A program made the position numbers and the translations under genes. The notes beneath the pieces are model-generated. The model was given only the letters and a program-made list of their open reading frames with translations. It did no database searches and was not told where the DNA came from. Shown in pieces: positions 7,733 through 14,981 of a stretch of DNA of 41,286 bases. Source of the DNA: Alphaproteobacteria bacterium (GTDB taxonomy: Bacteria; Pseudomonadota; Alphaproteobacteria; UBA2136; JAPKEQ01); assembly GCA_028821995.1 (NCBI GenBank), contig JAPKEQ010000004.1, positions 1 through 41,286 of the forward strand, in the 5' to 3' direction. Numbering within the stretch: position 1 is the first letter of the stretch; each line of letters starts with the position of its first letter.

Positions 7733-8215
7733 TTAAGCTGTGCAGCACAGCATTTTTTTGCTGAAAGCGCCGCGGAGCACACTCATGGTAAGCTCGCCTG
7801 TTTCTTTAGCCGTTTTGAACAAGCCTTCAGAAGTATGCATACTGTGTATGATGCCGCAAGGGCTTTTGACGCTGACGAGCCAGGATGCGTTGCGGTGATA
7901 AGTACGGCCACTCTCTTCGCTTATGGCTGGGCCAGCAGGGATGAAGTCGGTTGCAACAACCTCCAAGCTCTCCTTGATCCGTTTGCCAAAGATGTGATTG
8001 GTCGCTGCGTAGCTGGCTAAGCAGGCCATGCATGTGCAGCCAATCACCGCAATCGGTATCAAGAATAGTATGGCAGTTGCCATGATGGCTTTGATCAGAT
8101 AGATCTCATACGCCTGACCTTCAAGTGTTGCGATTTGTTGCCATGTGCCACTGTCAGTGACATACATGAATACGCCAGTGTAAAATTGAATCATTTCTAC
8201 GATGAAGCCTAGCAT
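7733..8215 (-). CDS. Hypothetical membrane protein
   Basis: The 160-residue protein has a hydrophobic N-terminus (residues 1-20) and a long membrane segment with many Ala, Ile and Cys (about 42-72: LIKAIMATAILFLIP, then GCTCMACLAS). A soluble region of about 85 residues ends in CCTA. Start 8215 follows TTAGGAG. The first upstream in-frame ATG/GTG would remove the SD. No family recognised. Inner-membrane location is inferred. It is the first cargo gene after the capsid, on the opposite strand. Confidence 0.8.
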   Translation of the reverse strand: MLGFIVEMIQFYTGVFMYVTDSGTWQQIATLEGQAYEIYLIKAIMATAILFLIPIAVIGCTCMACLASYAATNHIFGKRIKESLEVVATDFIPAGPAISEESGRTYHRNASWLVSVKSPCGIIHSMHTSEGLFKTAKETGELTMSVLRGAFSKKMLCCTA

Positions 8216-8380
8216 GTGTGTTCTCCTAAGAAAAAAACGCACCGTACACTTAAAAATTCATTCCAAGTGTCTAAACGGTACGGTGAGGCAGGATGCCTCT
8301 AGTTTTATTATGCTTTAGCATGTAGGGATGGAGGGCAGAAAATTCAAGGGCATTTTATGCTTGCTCTTAGTTTTTATTTT

Positions 8381-8545
8381 ATAAAGTGTGAAATTTCAAA
8401 AATAAAACCTCCGAAAGCTACAGCCTTGGTTTAAAGCGCATATTTGAAAAAATAGCGCATCCGCTCTATTTTTATCTGCTTTTAACCGCTCAAAACCTCT
8501 TAAGATTTTGGTTCGGCTATTCGTCTCACACTCGTGTAGGTCAGC
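8381..8545 (+). repeat. Intergenic structured repeat, copy ii
   Basis: The gap at 8216-8647 has no gene. Its right half aligns with copy iv: CCGCTCAAAAC, an imperfect stem (8491-8510), TTCGGCTATTCG in place of TCGCACTATCCG, then the shared CACTCGTGTAGG. Further left there is an AATAGCG / CGCTATT dyad near 8451-8470. Confidence 0.65.
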
Positions 8546-8563
8546 ACCTTGCATGTTCATCCC

Positions 8564-8591
8564 TTGTAAAATCTAAAAAATCCTCTATATA
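8564..8591 (+). promoter_or_regulatory. Promoter of 8648-8932
   Basis: TTGTAA (8564-8569), 16-nt spacer, TATATA (8586-8591). Confidence 0.5.
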
Positions 8592-8647
8592 TGCCTTAAC
8601 AGTTTATCTGTTTCCCTTTTCTATGCCACTAACAGGAGGATTTTCCT

Positions 8648-8932
8648 ATGGCGAATAAACTGATTGCAATGCCAATTTGCAATGCCGCTATGGCCAATGT
8701 GCTGACAGAAGGTCAGCACAGGGCCATTGAGGCGTCTGAAATTTTGGTCATGCTGAATACCATGCCGTCGCAGCGTGTATGCGTGGTGTCTTGCTTTGGC
8801 GCACCTGAGTTCACATCTGAACTAGAAAAATACCAATGGGTGATTTTTGCAGACAACAAAAAAGCGCTGGATGAAGCCACGAAAGGGCTAGCCGACAGCC
8901 ATCACAACCTTCGTATTGTTGAAATGGTTTAA
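8648..8932 (+). CDS. Small hypothetical protein of the cargo array
   Basis: The 94-residue soluble protein belongs to the tandem plus-strand array 8648-12175. Its second half reads WVIFADNKKALDEATKGLAD followed by LRIVEMV, the same strand, D-N/S-K, helix, strand order as its larger neighbours. It may be a minimal, divergent paralogue (inference). The start follows AGGAGG, and TCCT before ATG can pair with AGGA of the SD. It probably forms a two-gene unit with 8968-9381, since no terminator separates them (35-nt gap). Confidence 0.8.
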   Translation: MANKLIAMPICNAAMANVLTEGQHRAIEASEILVMLNTMPSQRVCVVSCFGAPEFTSELEKYQWVIFADNKKALDEATKGLADSHHNLRIVEMV

Positions 8933-8967
8933 GCTTTTTTTCCACTTTGTGACAGGAGGTTTCATAC

Positions 8968-9381
8968 GTGAAACTTACAGAAATTGCACCAAACCTTGAC
9001 GTGCAAGAAGCTTGGCAGGCCATCACCACACCGCTCGCGCGTCCGCTTAGCAAAAAGCAACGCCAAAAAAGCCCGCAAGGGGTTGTTATTGTACTGGCTT
9101 CAACCCGTAATACCTTTCATGTGCCTTCTTTGGCAGAGCGTAATGTAAAGGAGCCAGGCAAGGCCAAGGTATTTGGCAAGGTTTGGGTAACCTCAAACAA
9201 TATGGCCTTTATTGGCATGTGCCAAATGTTTATTGAAAATGGTGGCGGGCTAAAAAATGTGCCTTACCGTTTTCTTATTTTTGGAGATAATGGAGAGGTG
9301 ATCGTCAATAGGTCTTTTGCAGAAATTCACCAGATGGATACCGGTGACTTGTGTCGCATGGTACCGCATGATTTGAGCTGA
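8968..9381 (+). CDS. Hypothetical protein, GTG start
   Basis: The 137-residue basic N-half (KKQRQKS near residues 28-34) is followed by beta-like segments (GVVIVLAS; VFGKVWVTS; YRFLIFGDNGEVIV). GTG at 8968 is chosen because AGGAGG lies 10 nt upstream and no ATG with an SD exists nearby. It shares a transcript with 8648-8932 and ends before a terminator that is preceded by ACGAAA. There is no membrane segment or signal peptide. Unknown family. The alternation of strands and helices would suit a small alpha/beta domain. Confidence 0.8.
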   Translation: MKLTEIAPNLDVQEAWQAITTPLARPLSKKQRQKSPQGVVIVLASTRNTFHVPSLAERNVKEPGKAKVFGKVWVTSNNMAFIGMCQMFIENGGGLKNVPYRFLIFGDNGEVIVNRSFAEIHQMDTGDLCRMVPHDLS

Positions 9382-9399
9382 TTCATATCAGCATAAAAA

Positions 9400-9440
9400 C
9401 GAAAAACAGCTCCCATTTTTATGGGGGCTGTTTGTTTTTG
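9400..9440 (+). terminator. Terminator of 8968-9381
   Basis: AAACAGCTCCCA / TGGGGGCTGTTT stem followed by GTTTTTG. Confidence 0.85.
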
Positions 9441-9566
9441 TGCCTGTATGCGTATGGAACTAAAGAGGCAAGATAAAAAGCTCTCTTTCTATTTTAGTAT
9501 GATTATGTTAATCCTTAAGCATAAGTGATCTCTTTGTCTTTTTTCTTCAAGTGGAGGAATGCTCCT

Positions 9567-10130
9567 ATGAACAAACACTACGTGCTTGCCCCTGTGCATA
9601 CATTTTTTCTAACCCAAAACCTTCTTCAGGCACCTGCGCAGGGCTGTAAGGCCAGCAGCCTTAATTTGATGTTGAGCAAAATAACAGAATGGTGTGAAGA
9701 GTGGGGGCGTAAGATTGAGCGCATCGCCCTGATCTCTGGCGCAAGTTTAAACCGTTATTTAGATGTTGAAGCGTCTCCTGACGGAGAGGCTTATGACCTT
9801 GTTCTTATCTCCGATTCTCCAGAAGTTCTCTACCGCTTTTTGCGTGAGACTCAACATATGGATATGGAGATTGACCTTTGGGTGGATGAGCAAACAGAGT
9901 TTTGGCGTGACGGTTGTAAAACGCCCGTTAACAGCAATGCTTCTCATTGTGCAGAAACTTTAATGTGCGCGCTCACACTGCCAGTGATGATTCGTGATAA
10001 TATTGGCCGCAGCCTTACACGTTTGCCAAGGCTGGTTCAGTTTAAGGGTCAAAATGACGGGTTTGGCAACCCTGTAAAGGATGTTATGGAAGAGGCGGCA
10101 GCCATTCAAAAAGTCCTCTCTAAACGATAA
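9567..10130 (+). CDS. Hypothetical protein, paralogue of 10636-11193
   Basis: The 187-residue protein shares a diagnostic block with 10636-11193: YDLVLISDSPEVLYRFLR, then DLWVDEQ, against YDIMFFTDSPENMYRLIR, then DLWVMDD. It has an N-terminal segment with two Cys and a C-terminal helical region. No catalytic or membrane motif is visible. Start 9567 follows GTGGAGG. The SD can form a 5-bp hairpin with CTCCT just before ATG. The stop is preceded by CGA and followed by a terminator. A shared fold for the array is inferred. Function unknown. Confidence 0.82.
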   Translation: MNKHYVLAPVHTFFLTQNLLQAPAQGCKASSLNLMLSKITEWCEEWGRKIERIALISGASLNRYLDVEASPDGEAYDLVLISDSPEVLYRFLRETQHMDMEIDLWVDEQTEFWRDGCKTPVNSNASHCAETLMCALTLPVMIRDNIGRSLTRLPRLVQFKGQNDGFGNPVKDVMEEAAAIQKVLSKR

Positions 10131-10133
10131 ACA

Positions 10134-10164
10134 AGCAAAGCCCCCATATGGGGGCTTTGTTTAT
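10134..10164 (+). terminator. Terminator of 9567-10130
   Basis: CAAAGCCCCC / GGGGGCTTTG stem with ATAT centre and T-rich tail. Confidence 0.9.
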
Positions 10165-10169
10165 ACCTA

Positions 10170-10198
10170 TTGAAAAACAGCTCATTCATTCCCATAAC
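10170..10198 (+). promoter_or_regulatory. Possible promoter of 10252-10593
   Basis: TTGAAA (10170-10175), 17-nt spacer, CATAAC (10193-10198). Weak -10. Confidence 0.4.
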
Positions 10199-10251
10199 TT
10201 AATGTATCAAACGCAATTTTGCGTTCCTTTTTGCCCAAGGAGGGCTCTCTT

Positions 10252-10593
10252 ATGAATATCGTTCCTATGAATACGTTGCCTCTTGGGGCAATCATGCTGG
10301 ATTTGGCCGTTAAAGCTGATCCAAAAGCACCTAACGCTGCCTTGGTGGTTGCTGAAACGCTGGATGAAAGCGTAATGGAAGCTCTCGGTGAGGACTATCA
10401 AAATGTTTACTGGGCCAGTTGCTCAACACCTGTTGCGTGTGTACTGATTGAACTTGGCCGCATGAAAGGGCTGGGCAATGTTGATGTTCATGTGATTCCT
10501 GCGTCTGACGCTCACGTTGAACATATCTTCATACAAGGCACATTTACAGCTCATATGACAGAAACCCAACTTCAAAATGCGCTGGCCGCCTAA
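10252..10593 (+). CDS. Small hypothetical protein of the cargo array
   Basis: The 113-residue acidic soluble protein begins MNIVPMNTLP and contains two strand-helix units: ALVVAETLDESVMEAL and VYWASCSTPVACVLIELGR, followed by DVHVIPASD. The second matches the array pattern of a strand, a small polar turn, an amphipathic helix and a strand, so it is probably a divergent family member (inference). Start 10252 follows AAGGAGG. It is probably co-transcribed with 10636-11193, as no terminator lies in the 42-nt gap. Confidence 0.8.
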   Translation: MNIVPMNTLPLGAIMLDLAVKADPKAPNAALVVAETLDESVMEALGEDYQNVYWASCSTPVACVLIELGRMKGLGNVDVHVIPASDAHVEHIFIQGTFTAHMTETQLQNALAA

Positions 10594-10635
10594 AGCCAGC
10601 TTTTCCAAAAATTTGCCACAACGAGGAGAATCTCA

Positions 10636-11193
10636 ATGGCAACTCTGAATATTGTAGTCGCTCCCATTATGGGGGCAGGGCTTGTTACTGCACTGCGTGA
10701 CAGCCAATGCAACGCAACTGTTGTTGTGGATGAATGTGATGCTGTGGCCTATCTGAAGGGGTTTGAATCCCATCAGAAGGTCGCGCTGGTCATCGGTAAT
10801 GATCCGCGCACAGACACGCCGCACTACAATGAGGTCGGCGAGCTGTACGACATCATGTTCTTCACCGATTCACCGGAAAATATGTACCGGTTGATTCGCC
10901 GCACAGCAGAACGTATTGCGCCCTGTGATTTGTGGGTAATGGATGACCTTGCTCACAACAAGCCGCAGGCTGCGGGTGAAAACAGCATCAACCTTGATGA
11001 AGATGATCAAGTTACGGCTTCTGACATATTCTACTACCTGCGTAATGGCGTAGGTCGTGAATTTTCCGTGGAAGCTCTGCCTAACATCATGGACATGCGT
11101 GTCCATGGCAAAGGGCAGGATGCAGGCCTGCTTCAACAGCTGGCAGCGGCAACGCTACAGCTGGAAGTTGCTAGTCAGAATATGGCTGGTTAA
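10636..11193 (+). CDS. Hypothetical protein, paralogue of 9567-10130
   Basis: The 185-residue protein has an N-terminal alpha/beta region (LNIVVAPIMGAG; ATVVVDECDAV; KVALVIGND) and then the family block YDIMFFTDSPENMYRLIR with DLWVMDD. An acidic linker (NLDEDDQ) and a C-terminal helix follow. It is clearly related to 9567-10130 over the DSPE block and weakly to 11328-11684 and 11822-12175. The start follows GAGGAG. The stop is TAA immediately followed by TCGATAAAA and a terminator. Role unknown. The repeated DSPE turn suggests a conserved binding loop rather than a known active site. Confidence 0.83.
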   Translation: MATLNIVVAPIMGAGLVTALRDSQCNATVVVDECDAVAYLKGFESHQKVALVIGNDPRTDTPHYNEVGELYDIMFFTDSPENMYRLIRRTAERIAPCDLWVMDDLAHNKPQAAGENSINLDEDDQVTASDIFYYLRNGVGREFSVEALPNIMDMRVHGKGQDAGLLQQLAAATLQLEVASQNMAG

Positions 11194-11201
11194 TCGATAA
11201 A

Positions 11202-11236
11202 ACAAAATCCGCTCCCTCTGGGGGCGGTTTTTGTAT
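11202..11236 (+). terminator. Terminator of 10636-11193
   Basis: CCGCTCCC / GGGGGCGG stem with T-run. TCGAT lies between the stop and the stem. Confidence 0.85.
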
Positions 11237-11242
11237 GAAAGG

Positions 11243-11272
11243 TTGACATTCTGTGCACTTTAAGTGTATACA
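11243..11272 (+). promoter_or_regulatory. Promoter of 11328-11684
   Basis: TTGACA (11243-11248), 18-nt spacer, TATACA (11267-11272). Same boxes as at 4065-4094. Confidence 0.7.
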
Positions 11273-11327
11273 GTCCCTGCAAAACAAACTTTGCGTACCG
11301 TTTCTCTTCATGAAGGATAAACTTCCT

Positions 11328-11684
11328 ATGAAAATTATCAGTTTTTCAGATGCTGACCAAGCCTTTGCTCAAGTGTCTGCCTATTTTGAGGGCGACTGGG
11401 CTGAAAAGAATGTGGTGGTGACAGATGCCCATGAAATCACCGAGCGTGATTTTGCTAGCGGTATTGTAAGCCCTCATGCCGATATTATATTTTGGGCACA
11501 GGATAAAATGGTGATGGCGGCAATCTGTGATGCTGTTATGACCATGCAAGCCTATTCTGACAAGGTTCAACTTGTGGTGCAGCGCAACATTGGCCGAGAG
11601 TATGGCTCTTCTTTGTGTTTCCAAAACATGACTTATGACAGTATGGACGATTTTGTGCTTACACCTGATGCGCAACTTCCTTGA
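11328..11684 (+). CDS. Small hypothetical protein of the cargo array
   Basis: The 118-residue soluble protein begins MKIISFSDADQAF, close in style to MKIVPFHTSAEM of the next gene. It has a strand ADIIFWAQDKMVM, a helix AAICDAVMTM and a strand VQLVVQRN, in the family order. Start 11328 follows GAAGGA. GAAG can pair with CTTC before the ATG in a 4-bp hairpin. It is a single-gene unit with its own promoter, an ACGATAA motif after the stop, and a terminator. Function unknown. Confidence 0.82.
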   Translation: MKIISFSDADQAFAQVSAYFEGDWAEKNVVVTDAHEITERDFASGIVSPHADIIFWAQDKMVMAAICDAVMTMQAYSDKVQLVVQRNIGREYGSSLCFQNMTYDSMDDFVLTPDAQLP

Positions 11685-11691
11685 AAACGAT

Positions 11692-11723
11692 AAGCAAAAC
11701 CCGCCGTTACGGCGGGTTTTGTA
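11692..11723 (+). terminator. Terminator of 11328-11684
   Basis: CAAAACCCGCC / GGCGGGTTTTG stem with GTTAC-type loop. Confidence 0.9.
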
Positions 11724-11733
11724 CGTTTAAGCC

Positions 11734-11762
11734 TTGACGTAAAAAGAGGAAGGGGGTATACC
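11734..11762 (+). promoter_or_regulatory. Promoter of 11822-12175
   Basis: TTGACG (11734-11739), 17-nt spacer, TATACC (11757-11762). Confidence 0.68.
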
Positions 11763-11821
11763 GAGCACCCCACAAAGCAATCTTTGTGTTCCGTTTACTT
11801 ATCCATAAGGAAAAATACTGA

Positions 11822-12175
11822 ATGAAAATTGTGCCGTTTCATACGTCAGCAGAAATGTATAAGGGCTTTGCAGATGTGAGGGAATTTGAAAATTCTCAAG
11901 GGCGTAAAGCTTATGTTCTTATGACAAATGTGAAACCAGAAGATGAGGAAAGAATTGCTGAAAAGCTTTGTATGCCTGTTTTTGACTTTGTTCTTGCAGC
12001 GGGTAACCCAGAGGTGATGATTGAAACATGCCGCGTGCTCAAATATGCAAACCTTACAACTTCGCAGTATAAGCTGCTTATGCTGCGCCGCCATGGCAGT
12101 GAGTTTGTTTGCACAACGGACTTAGGGGCAATGCCGTTTGAAGACGTTAACCAGTTTGTCACGGGTTTCAAATAA
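11822..12175 (+). CDS. Small hypothetical protein of the cargo array
   Basis: The 117-residue soluble protein reads MKIVPFHTSAEM at its start, then KAYVLMTNVK, FDFVLAAGNPEVMIETCR and YKLLMLRRHG. The NPEVMIE helix aligns by eye with DSPEVLYRF of 9567-10130, so it is a likely relative. SD AAGGAAAA precedes ATG. ATCGA directly follows the TAA. It is the last of the plus-strand array before the second trypsin-like protease. No known domain. Confidence 0.82.
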   Translation: MKIVPFHTSAEMYKGFADVREFENSQGRKAYVLMTNVKPEDEERIAEKLCMPVFDFVLAAGNPEVMIETCRVLKYANLTTSQYKLLMLRRHGSEFVCTTDLGAMPFEDVNQFVTGFK

Positions 12176-12183
12176 ATCGAAAA

Positions 12184-12213
12184 AGAAAACCACTCCTTCG
12201 GGGGTGGTTTTTG
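12184..12213 (+). terminator. Terminator of 11822-12175
   Basis: AAAACCACTCC-TTCG-GGGGTGGTTTTT, with the stable tetraloop TTCG. Confidence 0.92.
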
Positions 12214-12226
12214 TATACATATTGTC

Positions 12227-12255
12227 TTGCAATCTATGCAACGCTGCTTTATACA
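12227..12255 (+). promoter_or_regulatory. Promoter of trypsin-like gene 2
   Basis: TTGCAA (12227-12232), 17-nt spacer, TATACA (12250-12255). Confidence 0.6.
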
Positions 12256-12302
12256 GAAAGGATAGCTTATCTTAGCCTTTCTTTTTTCTATGGAGAATAT
12301 AG

Positions 12303-12929
12303 ATGTCTCATGATTCTTTGCCTCCTGCATCACAGGGGAGCTTCAACTACGCAGGTGCGCTTGTGCGCCTTAAAAACCCAGAACTTATGCCTTGTGGCTG
12401 CGGTTTTGCTTGGGATGCTTGGACTGTTGCCACATGTGCGCATATTCAACCTCAAACCAGCAGCATGCTGTTTAACTGTAGCCGCTCTGGCGTTGAGATT
12501 GATTATGTGGTGAGCTTTACCGAAGAAGATATTGCTTTTGTCGTGTGTAAACAGCCCCATGGCTTTCATGTTTTTCCTCGGCTTGAGGTTGAGCCAGAGC
12601 CTGATATTGCCCTTTCGGTTTGTCAGGAATATACCACTGAGCAAATTCCCTTTAGCCCTTTAACTGGGGCTGCCGAAACCACAGGGGAAATAGCCCAGCC
12701 AGAGCTATACTTTAGCCGAAGAGTACCGCCAACCAAGCCAAATGTTTGGACATACCAGTTGCAAAGTGCAACGCCAGCAGGTGCATCAGGCAGCCCTGTG
12801 ATGACTAAAAGCCGTGCCATTGCAGCCATGCATGTTGGCATGAATACAAGTAATAACATGGGTTACGGCATTTCAATGCTAACCATGAACCAAGCGTTTC
12901 AGCGTATGCTGCTACGCCAGTCAAAATAA
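12303..12929 (+). CDS. Trypsin-like serine protease (PA clan) 2
   Basis: The 208-residue protein carries the PA-clan triad: His47 in TVATCAHI, Asp76 in EEDIAFV and Ser164 in GASGSPV, with a following AAMHVG strand. It shares with the protease at 4818-5420 the TCAH and EEDxxF blocks, the HGF segment after Asp, and the SGSPV block, which marks a diverged pair on opposite strands. No signal peptide, propeptide or PDZ domain is present. SD is TGGAGAA. The stop is followed at once by ATCGAAAAA and a CACCCCGC terminator. Catalytic residues look intact, so activity is expected. Target unknown. Confidence 0.85.
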   Translation: MSHDSLPPASQGSFNYAGALVRLKNPELMPCGCGFAWDAWTVATCAHIQPQTSSMLFNCSRSGVEIDYVVSFTEEDIAFVVCKQPHGFHVFPRLEVEPEPDIALSVCQEYTTEQIPFSPLTGAAETTGEIAQPELYFSRRVPPTKPNVWTYQLQSATPAGASGSPVMTKSRAIAAMHVGMNTSNNMGYGISMLTMNQAFQRMLLRQSK

Positions 12930-12932
12930 ATC

Positions 12933-12968
12933 GAAAAAACACCCCGCATTTGTGGGGTGTTTTTTGTT
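12933..12968 (+). terminator. Terminator of trypsin-like gene 2
   Basis: ACACCCCGC / GTGGGGTGT stem (one G-T difference from the standard stem) with T-run. Confidence 0.9.
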
Positions 12969-13008
12969 TTAAAGTATCTTTGTTCTTAACTTTAAAACAA
13001 AAATCATC

Positions 13009-13037
13009 TTGCGAGAAAATGCATGCTCATCTATACA
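13009..13037 (+). promoter_or_regulatory. Promoter of 13083-13610
   Basis: TTGCGA (13009-13014), 17-nt spacer, TATACA (13032-13037). Confidence 0.62.
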
Positions 13038-13082
13038 AAGCTTACTTTAAATCTTTTTCTCTTTTTCTATGGGGGGCACGCA

Positions 13083-13610
13083 ATGTCTCGGACACCTAAA
13101 CGTAAAAGCTATGGTGCAGTACTACGCCTTGCAGGCGCTTGGAAAAGCTACAGCTACTCTCGCGGAGAGTATGATGCTCATATGGAGCGTTTTCGTCTTT
13201 ATGATGAAGAAACCGCCCAAGCTATTTTGAGGGGGGCTCGTGAAGGTGCCAAGGGCGCTGAAAAAATTCTATACGAACGCTTTATGAAAAATATGCTACC
13301 GGTTGGGGATTCTTGCAAGCCTTTTGATGCAAACCTTGATGATACGGACCCTGCAAATTTTGCTTTTGGTTTGAGGCTTTTTAATTTTTGCCGCGAGGAA
13401 CTTCATGCTGGCCCCGCAACCTGCTTTAGCGTGCTTGAAGGCTTTTCAAAGTATCCATTAAAAGAGCAACGCCGCCTTGCGGCAGATCTGCCTGATTGTA
13501 TTGGTGGAGTTGGCTTTTTGATACAAGAGCACATGGACTGGCTTCAGTTGTTTAACCATTATGGAAACCTACATTTAGAAACGGTTGTTCTTGAATTCCA
13601 GGATTTATAA
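13083..13610 (+). CDS. Hypothetical basic protein, possible pair with 13645-14211
   Basis: The 175-residue helical protein has a basic N-terminus (MSRTPKRKSYGAV) and aromatic-rich first helix (WKSYSYSRGEYDAHM). The convergent neighbour begins MSSLPRHNRFEAA and has similar spacing of aromatic residues. Late helices VLEGFSKYPLKEQR and VIHAYTQLPVHKR also look alike. A diverged duplication in opposite orientation is therefore possible (inference from short similarity). SD is GGGGGG with 8-nt spacing. The stop is followed by GCGATAAAA and a bidirectional terminator. No known domain. Confidence 0.8.
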   Translation: MSRTPKRKSYGAVLRLAGAWKSYSYSRGEYDAHMERFRLYDEETAQAILRGAREGAKGAEKILYERFMKNMLPVGDSCKPFDANLDDTDPANFAFGLRLFNFCREELHAGPATCFSVLEGFSKYPLKEQRRLAADLPDCIGGVGFLIQEHMDWLQLFNHYGNLHLETVVLEFQDL

Positions 13611-13614
13611 GCGA

Positions 13615-13648
13615 TAAAAACACCCCGCAAATGCGGGGTGTTTTTTAT
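13615..13648. terminator. Bidirectional terminator
   Basis: CACCCCGC-AAAT-GCGGGGTG stem between convergent genes. The minus-strand stop codon lies inside the T-run. Confidence 0.92.
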
Positions 13649-14211
13649 TCGGGTACAAGGCGGTAATCTTTATAGACGCGCAGGGCATAGTCAATAAAGG
13701 TTTTCCACGTGCTTTTGTAGGTGCTGAAGGTTTTATCATCAGGGGGTAAAAAGCGTGTGCGAATGAGCGCTTCTGTAACTTCCATGCGCTTATGAACCGG
13801 AAGCTGAGTATAAGCATGGATAACCTTATCAACGCTTGCGGCGTCAACCCAGCCATCATCGCGTAGTGCTATAACAAGCAACACAAAAAACTGCTCGTTT
13901 GGTTCTTGTATGGCGCTTGTTACATCTGCTAGCGTGGGCTCGGTGTAAGTTTCACCAATCTTTCTAAAGCTGGTAAAAAATTGATCTTTTACCATGTGCG
14001 CAGGGCTGCGCTCATCTGGCAGGCAGTCATGGGCATTTATACCTTCAAGAACCATACGTTTAACCGTATCGCGCTTAAGGGAAACGTAAGCCTGTACTGC
14101 TGGCAGTTGCATATGGTTATGCCATGTATCTAAAAAATTATTCCTCTGTCTGACATACGTCCAGACAGCGTAAGCCGCTTCAAAGCGGTTGTGTCTAGGA
14201 AGGGAAGACAT
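13645..14211 (-). CDS. Hypothetical protein, possible pair with 13083-13610
   Basis: The 188-residue helical protein starts at 14211, where TGGAG precedes ATG. A longer in-frame reading to 14403 would include the promoter and has no SD. N-terminus MSSLPRHNRF and an HxxH-poor, charged helical body give no clue to function. It contains WTYVRQRNN and a C-terminal DYALRVYKDYRLV. The gene converges on 13083-13610 and both end in the same hairpin. Unknown family. Confidence 0.8.
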   Translation of the reverse strand: MSSLPRHNRFEAAYAVWTYVRQRNNFLDTWHNHMQLPAVQAYVSLKRDTVKRMVLEGINAHDCLPDERSPAHMVKDQFFTSFRKIGETYTEPTLADVTSAIQEPNEQFFVLLVIALRDDGWVDAASVDKVIHAYTQLPVHKRMEVTEALIRTRFLPPDDKTFSTYKSTWKTFIDYALRVYKDYRLVPE

Positions 14212-14259
14212 GGGTCTTGCTCCATAAAAAAGAGAAAATAAGATGTGTTGTGTGAATGC

Positions 14260-14288
14260 ACTGTAGAGGGAAAAAATGCATACATCAA
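14260..14288 (-). promoter_or_regulatory. Promoter of 13645-14211
   Basis: TTGATG (14283-14288), 17-nt spacer, TACAGT (14260-14265) on the minus strand. Confidence 0.5.
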
Positions 14289-14368
14289 ACAGGGAATGAG
14301 AGCTATGAGCCTTTTTCTGAAAAATGTTTGTTTTTGCTGAGTAATTAGGCAGGTAACCCAAATAATCC

Positions 14369-14397
14369 TTGATTTTTAGGGGGGAGAGGTGTATCAG
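14369..14397 (+). promoter_or_regulatory. Promoter of 14453-14923
   Basis: TTGATT (14369-14374), 17-nt spacer, TATCAG (14392-14397). Confidence 0.45.
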
Positions 14398-14452
14398 ATG
14401 CATGAACTTATCACCTTATCTTTCCTTTTTCTCTTTTGGGAGGCTCTCCTAT

Positions 14453-14923
14453 ATGCCCCGTACAATTAAAGACAAATTTGACCTTAATGAGGCACTGTTT
14501 TCTGGTGTGCGTCATTTCAGCCTTGCAGGACCGCGCGGCGGTGGCAAAATTGGCAAGCTTCGCTATATGGTGCGCGATGTTTATGGTGAAACCACCCTGC
14601 CGCTCTCTAAAGAGCGAGATGGGTCCTATGTTGAGTTGGTGGAACAGATTCGTTCTGGCGCTACAACTGCTGGCACCACTGCTCAGTTTGGTTTTGTGGT
14701 TGTGGACGTAAATAAACAGCATTTTGATGAAGTCACGCAAGCCAATTGGCATGATGCAGACCATGTTCAGTTTGCATTTGAAAAGCTGATTGCTGAAACC
14801 CTGCGGGATTACTACAGTTATGCAAGCATTAACCGGAAGCTGGCTGTCGTGTTTAATTTTGATAATGCGCCTTTTGCACCAGATTCCGTCCAGTTTAAAG
14901 CTGTTGAACGCACCAGTTTTTAA
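14453..14923 (+). CDS. Hypothetical protein
   Basis: The 156-residue soluble protein begins MPRTIKDKFD and has a Gly/Arg-rich turn (GPRGGGKIGK, residues 24-33). This superficially resembles a P-loop, but it lacks the GKS/GKT end and a preceding strand, so I do not call it an NTPase. A strand FGFVVVDVNK, a helix and a strand LAVVFNFDN follow. The SD GGGAGG can pair with CTCC just before ATG. ATCGAA precedes the shared terminator. Function unknown. Confidence 0.8.
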   Translation: MPRTIKDKFDLNEALFSGVRHFSLAGPRGGGKIGKLRYMVRDVYGETTLPLSKERDGSYVELVEQIRSGATTAGTTAQFGFVVVDVNKQHFDEVTQANWHDADHVQFAFEKLIAETLRDYYSYASINRKLAVVFNFDNAPFAPDSVQFKAVERTSF

Positions 14924-14949
14924 TGGCGCTTGAAATATAAAATCGAATT

Positions 14950-14980
14950 TAAAAAGCATGCCTTATGGTATGCTTTTTTT
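14950..14980. terminator. Bidirectional terminator
   Basis: AAAAAGCATGCC / GGTATGCTTTTT stem with TTAT loop between the convergent genes 14453-14923 and 14982-16895. Confidence 0.85.
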
Positions 14981-14981
14981 G

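Noticed and set aside
7490-8647. tRNA gene in the gene-free stretches
   Set aside because: Dyads are present but no cloverleaf, T-arm TTCGA in the right place or CCA end.
14482-14545. GPRGGGKIGK as a P-loop NTPase in 14453-14923
   Set aside because: No GKS/GKT end, no preceding hydrophobic strand and no Walker B partner.
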